Assembly: GCA_009746045.1 (NCBI GenBank)
Contig: RPFO01000103.1
Span: forward strand, 932,591-996,590
Source: Mesostigma viride
Taxonomy: Eukaryota > Streptophyta > Mesostigmatophyceae > Mesostigmatales > Mesostigmataceae
DNA length: 64,000 nt
Reading direction: 5' to 3'
Shown here: positions 1-18,327 of the stretch, one piece after another
Layout of the letters: every line of letters begins with the position of its first letter
Position numbering within the stretch: position 1 is the first letter of the stretch
The notes under the pieces: model-generated
What the model saw: only the letters and a program-made list of their open reading frames with translations
The model's database searches: none
Told to the model about the DNA's origin: nothing
Program-made: the position numbers and the translations under genes

Positions 1-595
1 AGGGGGAGGAGGGGGAGGAGGGGAGAGGGGGAGGAGGGGGAGGAGGGGAGGAGGGGAGGAGGGGGAGGAGGGGAGGAGGGGAGGAGGGGAGGAGGGAGGA
101 GGGGAGGAGGGGGAGGAGGGGAGGAGGGGGAGGAGGGGAGGAGGGGAGGAGGGGGAGGAGGGGGAGGAGGGGAGGAGGGGGAGGAGGGGGAGGAGGGGGA
201 GGAGGGGGAGGAGGGGAGGAGGGGGAGGAGGGAGGAGGGGGAGGAGGGGGAGGAGGGGGAGGAGGGGGAGGAGGGGGAGGAGGGGAGGAGGGGACGTGGG
301 GAGGAGGGGACGTGGGGAGGAGGGGAGGAGGGAGGAGGGGAGGAGGGGACGAGGGACGAGGGGACGAGGGGACGAGGGACGAGGGACGAGGGACGAGGGG
401 ACGAGGGGACGAGGGGACGAGGGGACGAGGGACGAGGGACGAGGGGACGAGGGGACGAGGGGGCTTGGGGACGAGGGGACGAGGGACGAGGGGATGAGGG
501 GACGAGGGGACGAGGGGCGAGGGGCGAGGGACGAGGGGAGGAGGGGAGGAGGGGAGGATGGGACGAGGGGCAAGGGGACGAGGGGCAAGTCTGAT
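1..595. repeat. G-rich minisatellite (GGGGAGGAG / GGGACGAG units)
   Basis: Purine-rich 8-10 bp units, first gggggaggag-like, then gacgagggg-like, fill the start of the window. The same array occurs at 57,168-57,662 with a different variant order. Open frames across it are low complexity and not genes. Long G-runs on one strand could form quadruplexes. Confidence 0.95.
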
Positions 596-1042
596 GAATA
601 AGGGGATTAGGGGATTAGGGGAAAGGGGATATGGGGATAAGGGAATAAGGGAATAAGAATCCTGACGAATGCTGTGGTGAGTAATTTGGCATCCATTGGA
701 AGTGGTGAGTAATTTGGCATCCAGCCATGCCAGCCTGCAAACATGAACCCCTGCCAAGACGAACCTGCCACCTGCCTGTACTACAGAGAAGATCCAACTA
801 TCCCAATGCCTACCATGTGCGGCACACTGGGTAACCGCTTCCCAAATGACAGGGATTCAAACCAGGAAGTACATGTACTTTATCAGAGTGAATACAAAGG
901 GTATGCTGACTGCAGATACTACTATGGACCCACATGGCCAGGTTTGCCCGTATGCACCATAGCAGACGTTCCCGCCGACATTGGCCCCCACGTTCGGGCG
1001 CGATAACTAAGCAAGTGGCCAGACGAAATGGATCCCACGCAC

Positions 1043-6313
<5,271 letters not shown>

Positions 6314-7925
6314 CTGATTTCAATTCAGTCCAAAACACAGCATCCATTGGAGGCCATCAGAAAGCACTGCCTGTCAGCTAAATCCAGCCAACAAGCCCCT
6401 GAAAGGGTCCATGGGTGACAAAGAAACGAAAACAAGTGTTTCCAGCACTACCGCCACCCTACCATCCCCACCACCCACCTGAATAAGCAAAACCTTAAAC
6501 CGACCCCACCCCGAATCCCATCCCGCCAACTGTTGAGTCTGCGCAACTGGTTGCCACAGCGCATGCTGCGTAGCATGGTAACGTGAGTCCTGGCATTGCA
6601 GCGGGGGAGTGCAGGACCACCAATATACCTTTATCTCTTACTAAAAATTCTGTACCACAAATACATCTTTTTGTCTTCACGTGCACTGCGCGCATGGAAA
6701 CGCCAGGTGTACGTCCTGACCACTTTCAGTGGCTTTATGGCCATCCCCTTGCTTCCATTTGCTTACGCGGGCTTACAGGGGCTCGAATAGATGGCTCGAA
6801 CTACAGTAGCCAGATCGAACTAGCCAGATCCACATTGTACCCCTGGCTGGAATCTGGATGCTGACACGACGTGAGGAGAAGCCAAGGCATCCACGTGGGA
6901 GCAGCCCCGTGCCGTCAACCCTGCAGAGGTCCCCTTCATGCAAGGCATGGGCGTACCGCACGTCTACGGCATAGGCTTCCTAGACTTCTTCCACCTCTGC
7001 GCTTAGCCTGCGCTCTTTGGAAACAGGCAAATGGATTCCGCTGGCCACCGCGCCTTCAAGTGCCACTTATTAGTAGGCCTGTATGTGCGTGCACCAGCAG
7101 CCCCAGATGGGTGCAGTCGCGCGCATGGTGTGCCTTTAACCAATTTATCAGGCGGAGCCAATTTTCGGAAGAACCGTTAGGTTCGCCAGAATTGGCGAAG
7201 CTTATAAGGCCGTACACGTGAGAAAACATAGGAATAGGGGATGAAAATCCGTCAATCCATCCATACATCCACCGAATTTGTCCCTAATTTGCAAGCAGAA
7301 GAGTGAGGTTCTTCCGAAAATTGGCTCCGCCGTAGAGTTTCAACGGGCAAGTTGCAAACACGCACGTTACTTGATTCCAACATAATGCATCTGCTACTTA
7401 CACTCGTGCAAATGTGTCGTTCATTTTCTAAGTGGTTCTTACCACCACTATTTCAAATTAATATGATCATTTACCATTTTAAATAAGTATACTGGCTGCG
7501 TTTGTAGGCCCAGATGAACGTTACGTGCGTTCCATGACATCTGCCAAGACCGCGCACCTTCGTGCGGATTTCAGCATAACTAAGCAGGTTCCTAGCTTGG
7601 GACCGCATGCCTTACAAATACGTGAAAGTTGTGCCTTTGACGCCACTATTACATCTCTACCGACACCATATTGCATGATCCGGGACGCATTTCAGCACAT
7701 CCAAGTGACAACTACACATTGGAGGCAACACCCACAGCTTGTTCCATCAAGCTAAGGGTACCTTCACCTCAAGCGCCAACCGCGCCCTCAACCGCCGCCG
7801 CCACCGCCAGTACCGCCACCCGCTACCTTAACTGCCACTAAGTACGAGTACCGCGACCATGACCTACCGCCATCACAACCACTACGAGTTACCAGTACGA
7901 CCATGCACCACCTGATCTACCGGAA
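6314..7925. other. Spacer or intron, no gene recognised
   Basis: I see no convincing exon here on either strand. It may hold the 5' part of the left cysteine-module gene. The pair cggcggagccaattttcggaag (7,150) and cttccgaaaattggctccgcc (7,311) is a 20-bp inverted repeat about 140 bp apart, a possible small foldback element. The end becomes CCG/CCA-rich and leads into the hexanucleotide array. Confidence 0.4.
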
Positions 7926-7929
7926 GTCC

Positions 7930-9171
<1,242 letters not shown>

Positions 9172-9402
9172 CAGGCATTCACGCCTTAAGTTGGGTTGGC
9201 TTAAGTTGGGTTCACGCCTTAAGTTGGGTCAAATAGGGTTTTGGCATTCCAAGTTCAAAATAGTTCAGAATAGTATGTTTTGGTATCTTTAGTTCAAATT
9301 ATTAGAATTTAGTAGAATCATTCACGCCTTAAGTTGGGTTCACGCCTTAAGTTGGGTTGACCCCTCAAAAACTTCGAACCCAACTTAAGGCGTGAATGCC
9401 TG
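9172..9402. mobile_element. 231-bp MITE-like element with perfect 26-bp terminal inverted repeats
   Basis: The ends 9172-9197 (caggcattcacgccttaag...) and 9377-9402 are perfect reverse complements over 26 bp. TA dinucleotides flank both ends, as expected for a TA target duplication (Tc1/mariner-like). Inside, the cacgccttaagttgggtt core is repeated several times. There is no coding capacity, so it is non-autonomous. Confidence 0.8.
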
Positions 9403-9432
9403 TACAGCCTGTTCAGTCAGGGGCTTTGATTA

Positions 9433-9731
9433 CCGTAGTGGCTCTTATATCAGTACGCCTAATTATGTACGAATCGACCCCGTACAGGCCGAAAAAAAAC
9501 CTCCTTCCGGCCTCGTACATCCCAAGATATCACCCTCAGATTCTACGATATACTTATGAGGGGCATCCATATGTTGTCCCTAGGGTACTGCCTCCCAAAT
9601 AAACCTACGATATACCCTTACGATATACCTACGTACACTAAGAAAAAATCCCCAAAACCCCGTACGCGTAACAAAAATCGCTAAAAGCCCTCGTACGATA
9701 ATTAAGCGTACACATATAAGAGCCACTACGG
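9433..9731. mobile_element. ~300-bp MITE-like element with ~18-bp inverted ends
   Basis: The left end ccgtagtggctcttatat (from 9433) is matched in reverse complement by atataagagccactacgg (to 9731), with TA flanking each side. Subterminal cagtacgcctaattatgtac and gtacgataattaagcgtac continue an imperfect inverted symmetry. It is non-coding and lies 30 bp from the preceding MITE. Confidence 0.72.
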
Positions 9732-9829
9732 TATTACTCGGTACGGTACATTAGCTGAAACTGGCAGCATAAAGAAGAGCTTAAAGAAGTCCCGTACTGT
9801 ATGCTGTAAGTAGTCCCGAACATATGCTG

Positions 9830-10484
9830 TAGGGTTGTACCGAATAGCGTTTTGGCTTGCCGAATCGGATACTCGGACCAGGGGGGTGCCCCGAACCCGA
9901 TGCCGAATATATTTGGAGCCTCCCGATACCGATACCGAATATGTTCGGAGCTGAAGGGCCCTTCCCGAATCGAACACCGAATAGTTCTCCGAACTATTCG
10001 GACGCCGATCGAATAATGACGACAGTAGCTACTATAACGTATTAGGTAGATAACTTGTATCATCTATATTAATGAGACTTATATTAATTATTTTGTATCA
10101 ATTATATATTGAGATACACTTAGTGTTTAATACTTAGACGAGCACAGTTGCCTTCCCTGCTTAGTGCATTCAGCTTTTGGGCGTTGGCCTAACTCTGAGT
10201 CGGCGGAGGCATGACCGCGCCAGCTGGTGAGTGGAGGCTGGAGGCTGCGCCGCCCGCTAGTAGGGGTACTACTATTCGATATTCGGAACTACGAATATAT
10301 TCGTCGAATAGTAGGGTGTCCCGATTTCGATACCGAACATATTCGGAAGTAGAGCTTGCCTCCCGATACCGATACCGAATATGTTCAGACGGACAGACCG
10401 TTCGCCGTATACTGAACATATTCGGTGTTCGGTTCGGTATTCGGGGGATATTCGGTATTCGGAACACTATTCGGTACAACCCTA
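9830..10484. mobile_element. 655-bp non-autonomous hAT-type element with 8-bp target duplication
   Basis: Terminal inverted repeats TAGGGTTGTACCGAATAG (9830-9847) and its exact complement (10467-10484) are flanked by a perfect 8-bp direct repeat ATATGCTG (9822-9829 and 10485-10492). Eight-base target duplications and YAGGG-type ends are hallmarks of hAT transposons. The body is two inverted arms rich in CGAATA/TATTCG motifs with an AT-rich centre around 10,030-10,130. No transposase is encoded. Confidence 0.9.
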
Positions 10485-10728
10485 ATATGCTGATGGCTGT
10501 ACGGTTTGCAGCATAAGAGAGGCTTGTGTCGGACACCCAAAAAGCTTTCTCGTCCCAACGTCATACAACTGATACAAGGTATGTACGGTAGAACGTCAAG
10601 GTCTTACGTGTAAGCACACCGTGGCACAGCGATGGCAGACTGGTGCAAATTTACGAGCCTTCTGCAGGGAAATAATCGATAACAATCGCCTGCTTTTTGT
10701 CTCTAAGAGAAGGTTTTCTGTTTTCGAC

Positions 10729-13700
10729 ATGGCGCTTGGAAACGTAGTTCGCGCGAGAGGTCTACGGTTGTTGTGCAGGAGAGCACGGGTTTGGCAGCAG
10801 CACGCTTTCGATGGCGACTGCGTTGGTCGCACTCGGCAATTTCATAAGGCGGGGGCTGCTCTTAGCCCTTTCTCTTCTCGTGTGTCGATTGCCTCGCTTG
10901 GGTTTCCACTTCATGGTACGTGAACGTTTCTCCGCAAGGGCGTGCAGTCTTCAAATTATCTAGTTCTTATGTCCTAGGGAAACAACTTACACTGCGTAGA
11001 CCTTTGTAAAAGGTTGTGGAAATGGATGATAGTCAAGTTTTAGAATTGCATCACCGGCGTACGTGACCGACGATTTTGCTTCGTGGAATTGCATAGACGC
11101 ACAAACTTTCTGTGTTGTGCGGGTAAAATTTCTACCATGTTTATGCGAAAGGCTATTCTCGTTTTGCATGCCGCCGCTCTTGTCAGCCTTAGAAAAGTAC
11201 TCCTCGCTCCGTTGCGTTAAGGCGGTTTGATTTTACGAGCGGTTCATGTGATTGCCGCGACTTAGGAACCTGTGTCCTCGCCGTGCCTGCTTTTACAGCG
11301 GCCTGATTGCGCACATAAATCTAAAAACATCTTCTTAGAACGACAACTCCTTTTCTCGATGATGTTCTGGGCGAGCCAATGACGCGCTGATTGGCAGGGC
11401 GTTCAGGGTAGCTAGACGACATTGTGCCGCCAACGTATACATGCTTCCGATCAGCAACCTCACAACACGCATGCCATCCCACTACAAGTTTTGCTAGCCT
11501 TTGACACGATTTGGACACCATCTTACAATGTGCTCGTCATCCCTTGTTTGATTTTCTTTCCTTGCCAATTACAGGCAATGCCAAGAATACACCACTAGGC
11601 GGCTCCGGCTGGCAGCCGCGCCACGTTCAGCCCATCTCGCACCACCAGCAGCGCGGCCTATTCATCCAGACGCAGACGACCCCCAACCCGGCCAGCCTCA
11701 TGTTCGTCCCAGGGAAGACGGTGCTCGAGTCGGGCGTGAGGGACTTCCCGGACGCGCGGTCTGCGATGGTGTCGCCGCTGGCAAAGAAGCTCTTCCACGT
11801 GGATGGTACGTTTTTCTTTTAGATTTTCTTTTTTTTTTGGATGATACGTTTTCCGTTTCAACATTTCGGCCTCGATGTTGTCTAATGGTTTGGCCTTGGT
11901 GTTGTCATATTCTTGCATCCGCCACTACAGCCATGTCCACCACCAGAAGCTGTAGCTGTTTTGGATCAACCAACGGTCTGCTGTTGTCCTAACAACATTT
12001 TTGCCATAAGGATGTTGCCCGTAAACATTGCTATCATGTTACCAAAATTTACCATAGGATTGCCACGATGTTGCCATCATCACATCCCCTGTGGTTTTGT
12101 TGCCATCGTCGCATCTGCTGCCATGTTGTTGCCATCCTCATATCCTATCTTTCTTCCCGGATATCTGTGGATTCCCTAAAAACTGTTCTATGTCGATGGT
12201 CCATCCCCATCCATCTAGATATTTTGAGCCTAATGTTGCCTTTGTGTGTTATCGTAAGTGTTGCCTTATAGCGTTGTGAAACTGCTGCCACAATGTTGTC
12301 ATCAACGTCCCCTATATAGCTGCCCACACAGTCATTCTGTCGCTGTCATTACTTCTATGAATTCTTTCCACTGTAATCATGATTTTTCTCCCCTCTCTAT
12401 TAATAAGTTCTTTCCGCGTGGATGGTCCACTTCCACGCTCGTTCCACGCATTTCGCCCTCGTGTCTTCCACCCGGCCTGTATCGCTTTAAATATAGACCA
12501 TATTCAGCAGCTTCTCAAAACTGGCGGTCCATTTTGTCGCCATCTTGGTGAATTCGTGTTGCGTCAACGTTGCCGTAGCAGTGCCGGTATGCTGCCGCTT
12601 TGTTGATTCAACCTTGCCATGCTTGTTTTTTTTTGGGGGGGGGGTCACGTTCTTTGTATCTGCCCACGCAGCCATGGATTTGCCTATACCCCTAACTGGG
12701 CAGCCAGGCAGGCAGCCAGGCAGGCAGCCAGGCAGGCAGCCAGGCAGGCAGCCAGGCAGGCAGCCAGGCAGGCAGCCAGGCAGGCAGCCAGGCAGGCAGC
12801 CAGGCAGGCAGCCAGGCAGGCAGCCAGGCAGGCAGCCAGGCAGGCAGCCAGGCAGGCAGCCAGGCAGGCAGCCAGGCAGGCAGCCAGGCAGGCAGCCAGG
12901 CAGGCAGCCGGGCAGGCAGCCAGGCAGGCCACCCTGCCTTCCCAGGATATGAGTTTGTCCTGTCCAGGTTGAGTGCGGACGTGTCAGACATTGTGTTATG
13001 ACATCTGTATGGCCTCTCGTGTAATTGTGCGTGGTTTCCACAAATAGCCGCTTCTGGTAACTGGACCAGTATAGATCTACCACAGATTGTGGCTGCTTGT
13101 GGCCCCGGTCAGCTCCTCCTCCACGTCCCTCCCTGTGCGGGTGCGGGTGCAAGTGATCACTTTCAGCATGTCCATGTGATCAAGTGACTTTTGACAAGCG
13201 ATCCCTTTTGTAGTGCCTTGCGAAGGGGTCTGCCGGGCAATGGGGGCTGCCTTGCGAAGCCGAAGCCAGATCTCCTGCGATTTGCGAAGCCAGTGGTCGC
13301 GTGGTTAGCAGGTCCAGTTTGATACCGCAGGATCGTCGTGGCCATCGAATGGATTATTCTTCAAACACCTTGTTTGTTCCTTTCCTCCCGCGCCTCTTCC
13401 CTTGTTTGTTCCTTTCCTCCCGCGCCTCTTCCCTTGTTTGTTCCTTTCCTCCCGCGCCTCTTCCCTTGTGTGTTCATTTCCTCCCGCGCCTCTTCCCTTG
13501 TTTGTTCATTTCCTCCCGCGCCTCTTCCCTTGCTTGTTCCTTTCCTCCCGCGCCTCTTCCCTTGTGTGTTCCTTTCCTCCCTCGCCTCTTCCCTTGTGTG
13601 TTCATTTCCTCCCTCGCCTCTTCCCTTGTTTGTTCATGTCCTCCCACGCCTCTTCCCTTGTTTGTTCCTTTCCTCCCGCGCCTCTTCTACCCACGCGCAA

Positions 13701-16257
13701 CAGGTGTGAGAGGACGCTGTCTTTTGCTTCGATTTCATCACCGTGACCATCAATATCAGTAATCTATTTTACTATTTCGGCATCTTATTTATTCTTCTAT
13801 TTAGTATCTTGTTTGTTTGTGTTATTTATCGATCTACCCCTGCGCCAATCGCGCCAATACAAATTCCGCCCGTAACATGAAGCCGCTCTTCCACTCCATG
13901 CCACCCAACCACGTCAGGCGTGAAGGGCGTGTTCTTCGGCTCCGACTTCATCACCGTGACCAAGGCCGAGGGGTCCGACTGGGCGACCATCAAGCCCGAG
14001 GTGTTTGCGGCCATCATGGACCACTTCACGTCCGGCCAGCCGATTATCAACGATGGCGCGACCGCGGCCGCCGCCGACACGGCTATTTCCGAGGTGAGGT
14101 CAATAATGGGAGGAATGGATCATGTGTCTGTGAATTATGTATCAAGGAGACAACCATGTAAATGTGGACTATGTATGTATGGACTATGTATATGTGGACT
14201 ATGTATGTATGGACTATGGATGTGTGGACTATGGATGTGTGGACTATGGATGTGTGGACTATGGATGTGTGGACAATGGATGTGTGGACTATGGGTGTGT
14301 GGACTATGGATGTGTGGACTATGGATGTGTGGACTATGGATGTGTGGACTATGGATGTGTGGACTATGGATGTGTGGGCTATGGATGTGTGGACTATGGA
14401 TGTGTGGACTATGGATGTGTGGACTATGGATGTGTGGACTATGGATGTGTGGACTATGGATGTGTGGACTATGGATGTGTGGACTATGGATGTGTGGACT
14501 ATGGATGTGTGGACTATAGATGTGTGGACTATGGATGTGTGGACTATGGATGTGTGGGCTATGGATGTGTGGACTATGGATGTGTGGACTATGGATGTGT
14601 GGACTATGGATGTGTGGACTATGGATGTGTGGACTATGGATGTGTGGGCTATGGATGTGTGGACTATGGATGTGTGGACTATGGATGTGTGGACTATGGA
14701 TGTGTGGACTATGGATGTGTGGACTATGGATGTGTGGACTATGGATGTGTGGACTATGGATGTGTGGACTATGGATGTGTGGACTATTGATGTGTGGACT
14801 ATGGATGTGTGGACTATGGATGTGTGGACTATGGATGTGTGGACTATGGATGTGTGGACTATGGATGTGTGGACTATGGATGTGTGGACTATGGACGTGT
14901 GGGCTATAGATGTGTGGACTATGGATGTGTGGACTATGGATGTGTGGACTATGTATGTGTGGACTATAGATGTGTGGACTATGGATGTATGGACTATGGA
15001 TGTGTGGACTATGGATGTGTGGACTATGGATGTGTGGACTATGGATGTGTGGAATTGATAAGGTCGGTGTATGTGCTTCATCATTTATGTAGTTCTTATG
15101 ATAAAGCCCATACACCGCCATCCTTGACGTGGGCTTGATGGTATGAATGATGGGATAGATATACCAGAACTGTGTGTTTATGGGCTATTTGGTGTGGATG
15201 TGCTGTTTATGGATGATGGGCTATTTGGTGTGGATGTGCTGTTTATGGATGATGGGATAGTAGATATACCAGTACTAAGTGTTTATGGGCTATATGTGGT
15301 GTTTATGGGCTATATGTGGTGTTTATGGGCTATATGTGGTGTTTATGGATGATGGGATAGATATACCAGAACTGTGTGTTTATGGGCTATTTGGTGTGGA
15401 TGTGCTGTTTATGGATGATGGGCTATTTGGTGTGGATGTGCTGTTTATGGATGATGGGATAGTAGATATACCAGTACTAAGTGTTTATGGGCTATATGTG
15501 GTGTTTATGGGCTATATGTGGTGTTTATGGATGATGGGATAGATATACCAGTACTGTGTGTTTATGGATGGTATGTGGTCCTTATGCATTGACGGTATGT
15601 GCATGGCATATGGACGGTGTATAGGCACTATGTCGGATCACGTCGCCATCTCCGAAGGGAGCCACCGAATGAATGTGAGCCACGATGGGATGAATGGTCC
15701 ACCTAGTGTTGCTTTGTGGGATATATGGACAACTTGTTTATTGACTCGTCATGGATGCTTCGGGTCGCAATGCACCACCATCTCCGAAGTGAGCTTGATG
15801 GGGTAGAGTACAGCGGTCTGGATTCCTTAGTATCATGGCAGGATGACCGACACGATCGCAAACCAACCCCCCTTGAGCCATGGACGGTGACGTGGTCGTG
15901 CTCATCAAGGAGTTGCTTGGCGGTTACCCACAGTCGCACCTTATAAGCAGCCGTTATGAGCAGCTTTTTTGCCACAATTCCCCTGCCTTGTCTTGTTATC
16001 GCACCAGGGGCCCCTATGATGATGAGTTTGTCGCGCTGATATAATAAGTATGCTAACAAGAGTATGCTAACAAGAGAGAGACCCAAGCCAATAACAGACC
16101 CTGGCCTTTGCCAATATATATTTTTCCCTTGTATTTATCCCATACACGCACAGGATGACGACGAGGTGGTCGCACTCATCAAGGAGCTGCTGGATACGCG
16201 CATCCGCCCCGCAGTACAGGAGGACGGCGGTGACATCTTGTACAAGGGGTTTGACGC
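10729..16257 (+). CDS. NFU1: Mitochondrial NFU-type Fe-S cluster scaffold, 3' end missing
   Basis: NFU proteins bind and pass on Fe-S clusters for lipoate synthase and respiratory complexes in mitochondria. Four plus-strand exons join in phase: 10729-10915, 11575-11805, 13918-14093 and 16154-16257 (232 codons plus two bases). Exon 1 starts at the ATG before gcgcttgga and encodes an Arg-rich, nearly acid-free leader typical of a mitochondrial transit peptide. Exons 2-3 encode the Nfu N-domain ([30 protein letters not shown]). Exon 4 begins the NifU C-domain ([20 protein letters not shown]). The expected last exon, with the cluster-binding CxxC (GACxGCPSS-like), was not found between 16,258 and the end of the window. 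It may lie beyond a very long intron holding the mobile-element island, or the gene may be truncated. All junctions are GT-AG. The identity is firm; whether the gene works is open. Confidence 0.9.
12695..12932. repeat. (CCAGGCAGGCAG)n 12-bp minisatellite in NFU intron 2
   Basis: About 20 near-perfect units. Open frames across it on both strands are periodic low-complexity shadows. Confidence 0.95.
13372..13690. repeat. ~32-bp minisatellite in NFU intron 2
   Basis: About ten copies of a pyrimidine-rich unit (tttcctcccgcgcctcttcc then cttgtttgttcc) with point variants. The pyrimidine bias on the sense strand resembles an overgrown polypyrimidine tract. Confidence 0.93.
14163..15053. repeat. 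15-bp minisatellite (tgtgtggactatgga)n, ~58 copies, NFU intron 3
   Basis: An 890-bp array in strict 15-bp register with scattered variants (gggct, ggacaa, tatag). Because 15 is divisible by 3, all frames stay open and give long repetitive pseudo-ORFs, which are rejected as genes. Confidence 0.96.
15143..15575. repeat. Higher-order tandem repeat, ~200-bp period, NFU intron 3
   Basis: Blocks built from tatgggctatttggtgtgga, tatgggctatatgtggtgtt and gatgggatagatataccaga recur with a period near 200 bp, themselves made of shorter internal duplications. Confidence 0.88.
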
Positions 16258-16434
16258 GTGAGTGCGAATACCTGATTGGTTCGGGACGACCTGTCACTGT
16301 AGCGCAGCACGCGGTAATCGTAGCATTAAATTTGCCACATGCGTTGGCCTGTGGTACAAACTACGGATGCGACACCCTGTACAGGGTGTTTGACGCGTGC
16401 GTGCGGGTGGAAGCAGTGGTCACTGCAGCATCAT

Positions 16435-16650
16435 GTGGGTGGTCACTGCCGTACCCAACGTGGTTGCGGTCACTGCCGTACCCAACGTGGTGGTGGTGGT
16501 CACTGCCGTACCCAACGTGGTGGTGGACACTGTCGTACCCAACGTGGTGGTTGTGGTCACTGCCGTGCCCAACGTGGTGGTGGACACTGTCGTACCCAAC
16601 GTGGTGGTTGTGGTCACTGCCGTGCCCAACGTGGTGGTGGTGGCATGGCA
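16435..16650. repeat. ~27-bp tandem repeat (cactgccgtacccaacgtgg)
   Basis: Eight degenerate copies downstream of NFU exon 4, differing in the number of ggt triplets. Confidence 0.9.
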
Positions 16651-16797
16651 AGTGAACTGCATGCGATGCCGATTGTAGCGTTCCAAATGAACCATGTCTC
16701 TGCTTCTCTTGCTTGACTGCACCGCCAGGGGCTTCCACCCCCACATCCTCGTTCTTGCCAGTCCGCCTCGTCCATCTCCATCCTATCTTTTCGTATT

Positions 16798-17030
16798 CAT
16801 TCCTATCTATTCCTGTCTATTCCTGTCTATTCCTGTCTATTCCAGTGTATTCCTGTCTGTTCCTGTCTATTCCTGTCTATTCCTGTCTGTTCCTGTCTAT
16901 TCCTGTCTATTCCTGTCTATTCCTGTCTATTCCTGTCTATTCCTGTCTATTCCCATCTATTCCTGTCTATTCCTGTCTGTTCCTGTCTATTCCTGTCTAT
17001 TCCTGTCTATTCCTGTCTATTCCCATCTAC
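16798..17030. repeat. (tattcctgtc)n 10-bp minisatellite
   Basis: About 23 copies of a 10-bp pyrimidine-rich unit with few variants. Confidence 0.95.
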
Positions 17031-17445
17031 ACCCTCCACATTGGTAGTTTTAATTCGGTTCAGCCGAAAGGCCCTTCGGAATTAGACAATAGCGTTTTAT
17101 TGGTTGAAAGTGCTACTGTGCCCGCCCAATTAATTAATTATTAGTTTGTTTGTTTGGTTACCGAACAACCGTTGAACTGGCTGCGAAATTTAATAATTCT
17201 TTGTTTGTTGACTTTGTTCTGTATAACCCAGCCGGATGCACCGCTCTTACGGCTGGGAAAAGCACATTTTTCAGCCAGAGATTTAATATTTCTTTGTTTG
17301 TTAGCGAGAAAGCTGCACACGTGACAGGAAAATAATATTTATTTACACTTTCTTTGTTTGTTTGGTAGCTTCAAAAACTACAGTTCACTTCACTCGGGAA
17401 TTAGTTAATTAAAATGGATTCGGGCCGCGGTGCCCATGCACACCC
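17031..17445. other. Spacer with repeated tttgtttgttt motifs
   Basis: AT-rich sequence containing four spaced tttgtttgttt motifs and several taattaa palindromes. No coding signal is seen, and no NFU terminal exon. Confidence 0.4.
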
Positions 17446-17556
17446 CTGTAACTAGGACCAAGATAGCTTATACCATCCATTCCATCCCATTTTCCCCTCC
17501 CACTGAGGACTTATGCTCACGTGACGCAGTCACGTGTCTATTAATTAATTAATTCA
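17427..17556. repeat. Repeat X, left copy (ends in taattaattaattcat)
   Basis: About 110 bp, from cacacccctgtaactaggac through cacgtgacgcagtcacgtgt to a TTAATTAA run, matches 28,921-29,040 with few changes. In both places a 5'-truncated LINE tail follows the TTAATTAA run. Upstream bases gggccgcggtgccca resemble the left flank of the retroelement (18,168-18,184), so this copy looks like an empty-site relative of the place where the retroelement inserted. Confidence 0.8.
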
Positions 17557-17930
17557 TACAATGGCTAGGGCATGGCTTCTCATGAACTACACTCAGATGT
17601 TGCTGGCCGACCTAGCGGTCCCAGCTCAGTTTGAACACCGCATTCACTCCCTCTCTCTTGCTTTGACTGCTATGCAGAACAAGAAGAGGTGGCAGAAGAT
17701 TGTCCATGCCCACACGCCAGCCCCTGTGGGCAAGCCCCCTCCACCCAAGCGGAAGGGGCGCTTTGCTGAGTAGCGTAGTTAGGGTTTTTTCTTGACTAGA
17801 TAGCTTAGAGTTAGCTTAGTTCGGTTCCGCGGCTTCGCCCACCTCCATCCACCCAGCAAGGAATATGTGCTACATGATCTCCCAACGGAGTCATGTTATA
17901 GTTTTTTCTAAATTTTTTAATGGCTTCTCA
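17557..17930 (+). pseudogene. 5'-truncated LINE, C-terminal RT tail and 3' UTR
   Basis: The open frame at 17561-17773 reads QMLLADLAVPAQFEHRIHSL ... VGKPPPPKR. It is clearly homologous to the end of the longer LINE fragment at 29049-29792, but only the last ~65 residues remain. The 3' UTR carries ggaatatgtgctacatg and a cccaacggag motif shared with the LINE tails at 29.9 and 36.5 kb. It is a dead 5'-truncated copy, as usual for LINEs. Confidence 0.8.
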
Positions 17931-18180
17931 GCAGAGAGTGACTCTCTGCATAGGCAGAGCTTGGCTGAATTCTTAATGCATCATCCATGGGGAGTCCCAT
18001 TACAGGCAGAGCTTGGCTAAATTCTTAAGGGATCATCCATGGGGGGGGCTGGTATCATGGCTGTACGTTGTTAAGTACGTTTCGATCACAGAATACCTAA
18101 GCCCGTAATTCATGCATGGGCTTCGGCATGCATGCGTGCTAGACCGTATATACGCCATGCATGAAGGCGGGGCCGAGGTG
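17931..18180. repeat. Duplicated ~45-bp motif left of the retroelement
   Basis: The sequence aggcagagcttggctgaatt...catcatccatgggg occurs at about 17,951-17,992 and again at 18,005-18,046 with small changes. Nothing else is recognised before the retroelement's left target duplication. Confidence 0.6.
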
Positions 18181-18184
18181 CCCA

Positions 18185-18327
18185 TGTCGCGTCTGCGTGC
18201 CACAATCTCCGGCGCCACCATGGCGGCTGGCCACTCAGCTTAATTTGGTAAAACCCAAATGAGCTGAGCTGACGTGCCTGCCTTAACTGCATGCCCTGTG
18301 GGGTGGGCGAGGACCTGTCCCATGATT
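18185..18327 (-). repeat. Terminal split repeat B2
   Basis: This 143-bp segment is nearly identical (one difference seen) to 19466-19608 (B1). It forms the 3' terminus of the element in element sense and borders the CCCA target duplication. It contains an imperfect hairpin built on cagcttaatttgg and ccaaatgagctg. Confidence 0.9.

Noticed and set aside
14083-15121. Open frames of 200-330 codons on both strands
   Set aside because: They are products of a 15-bp minisatellite inside NFU intron 3; the period divisible by three keeps all frames open.
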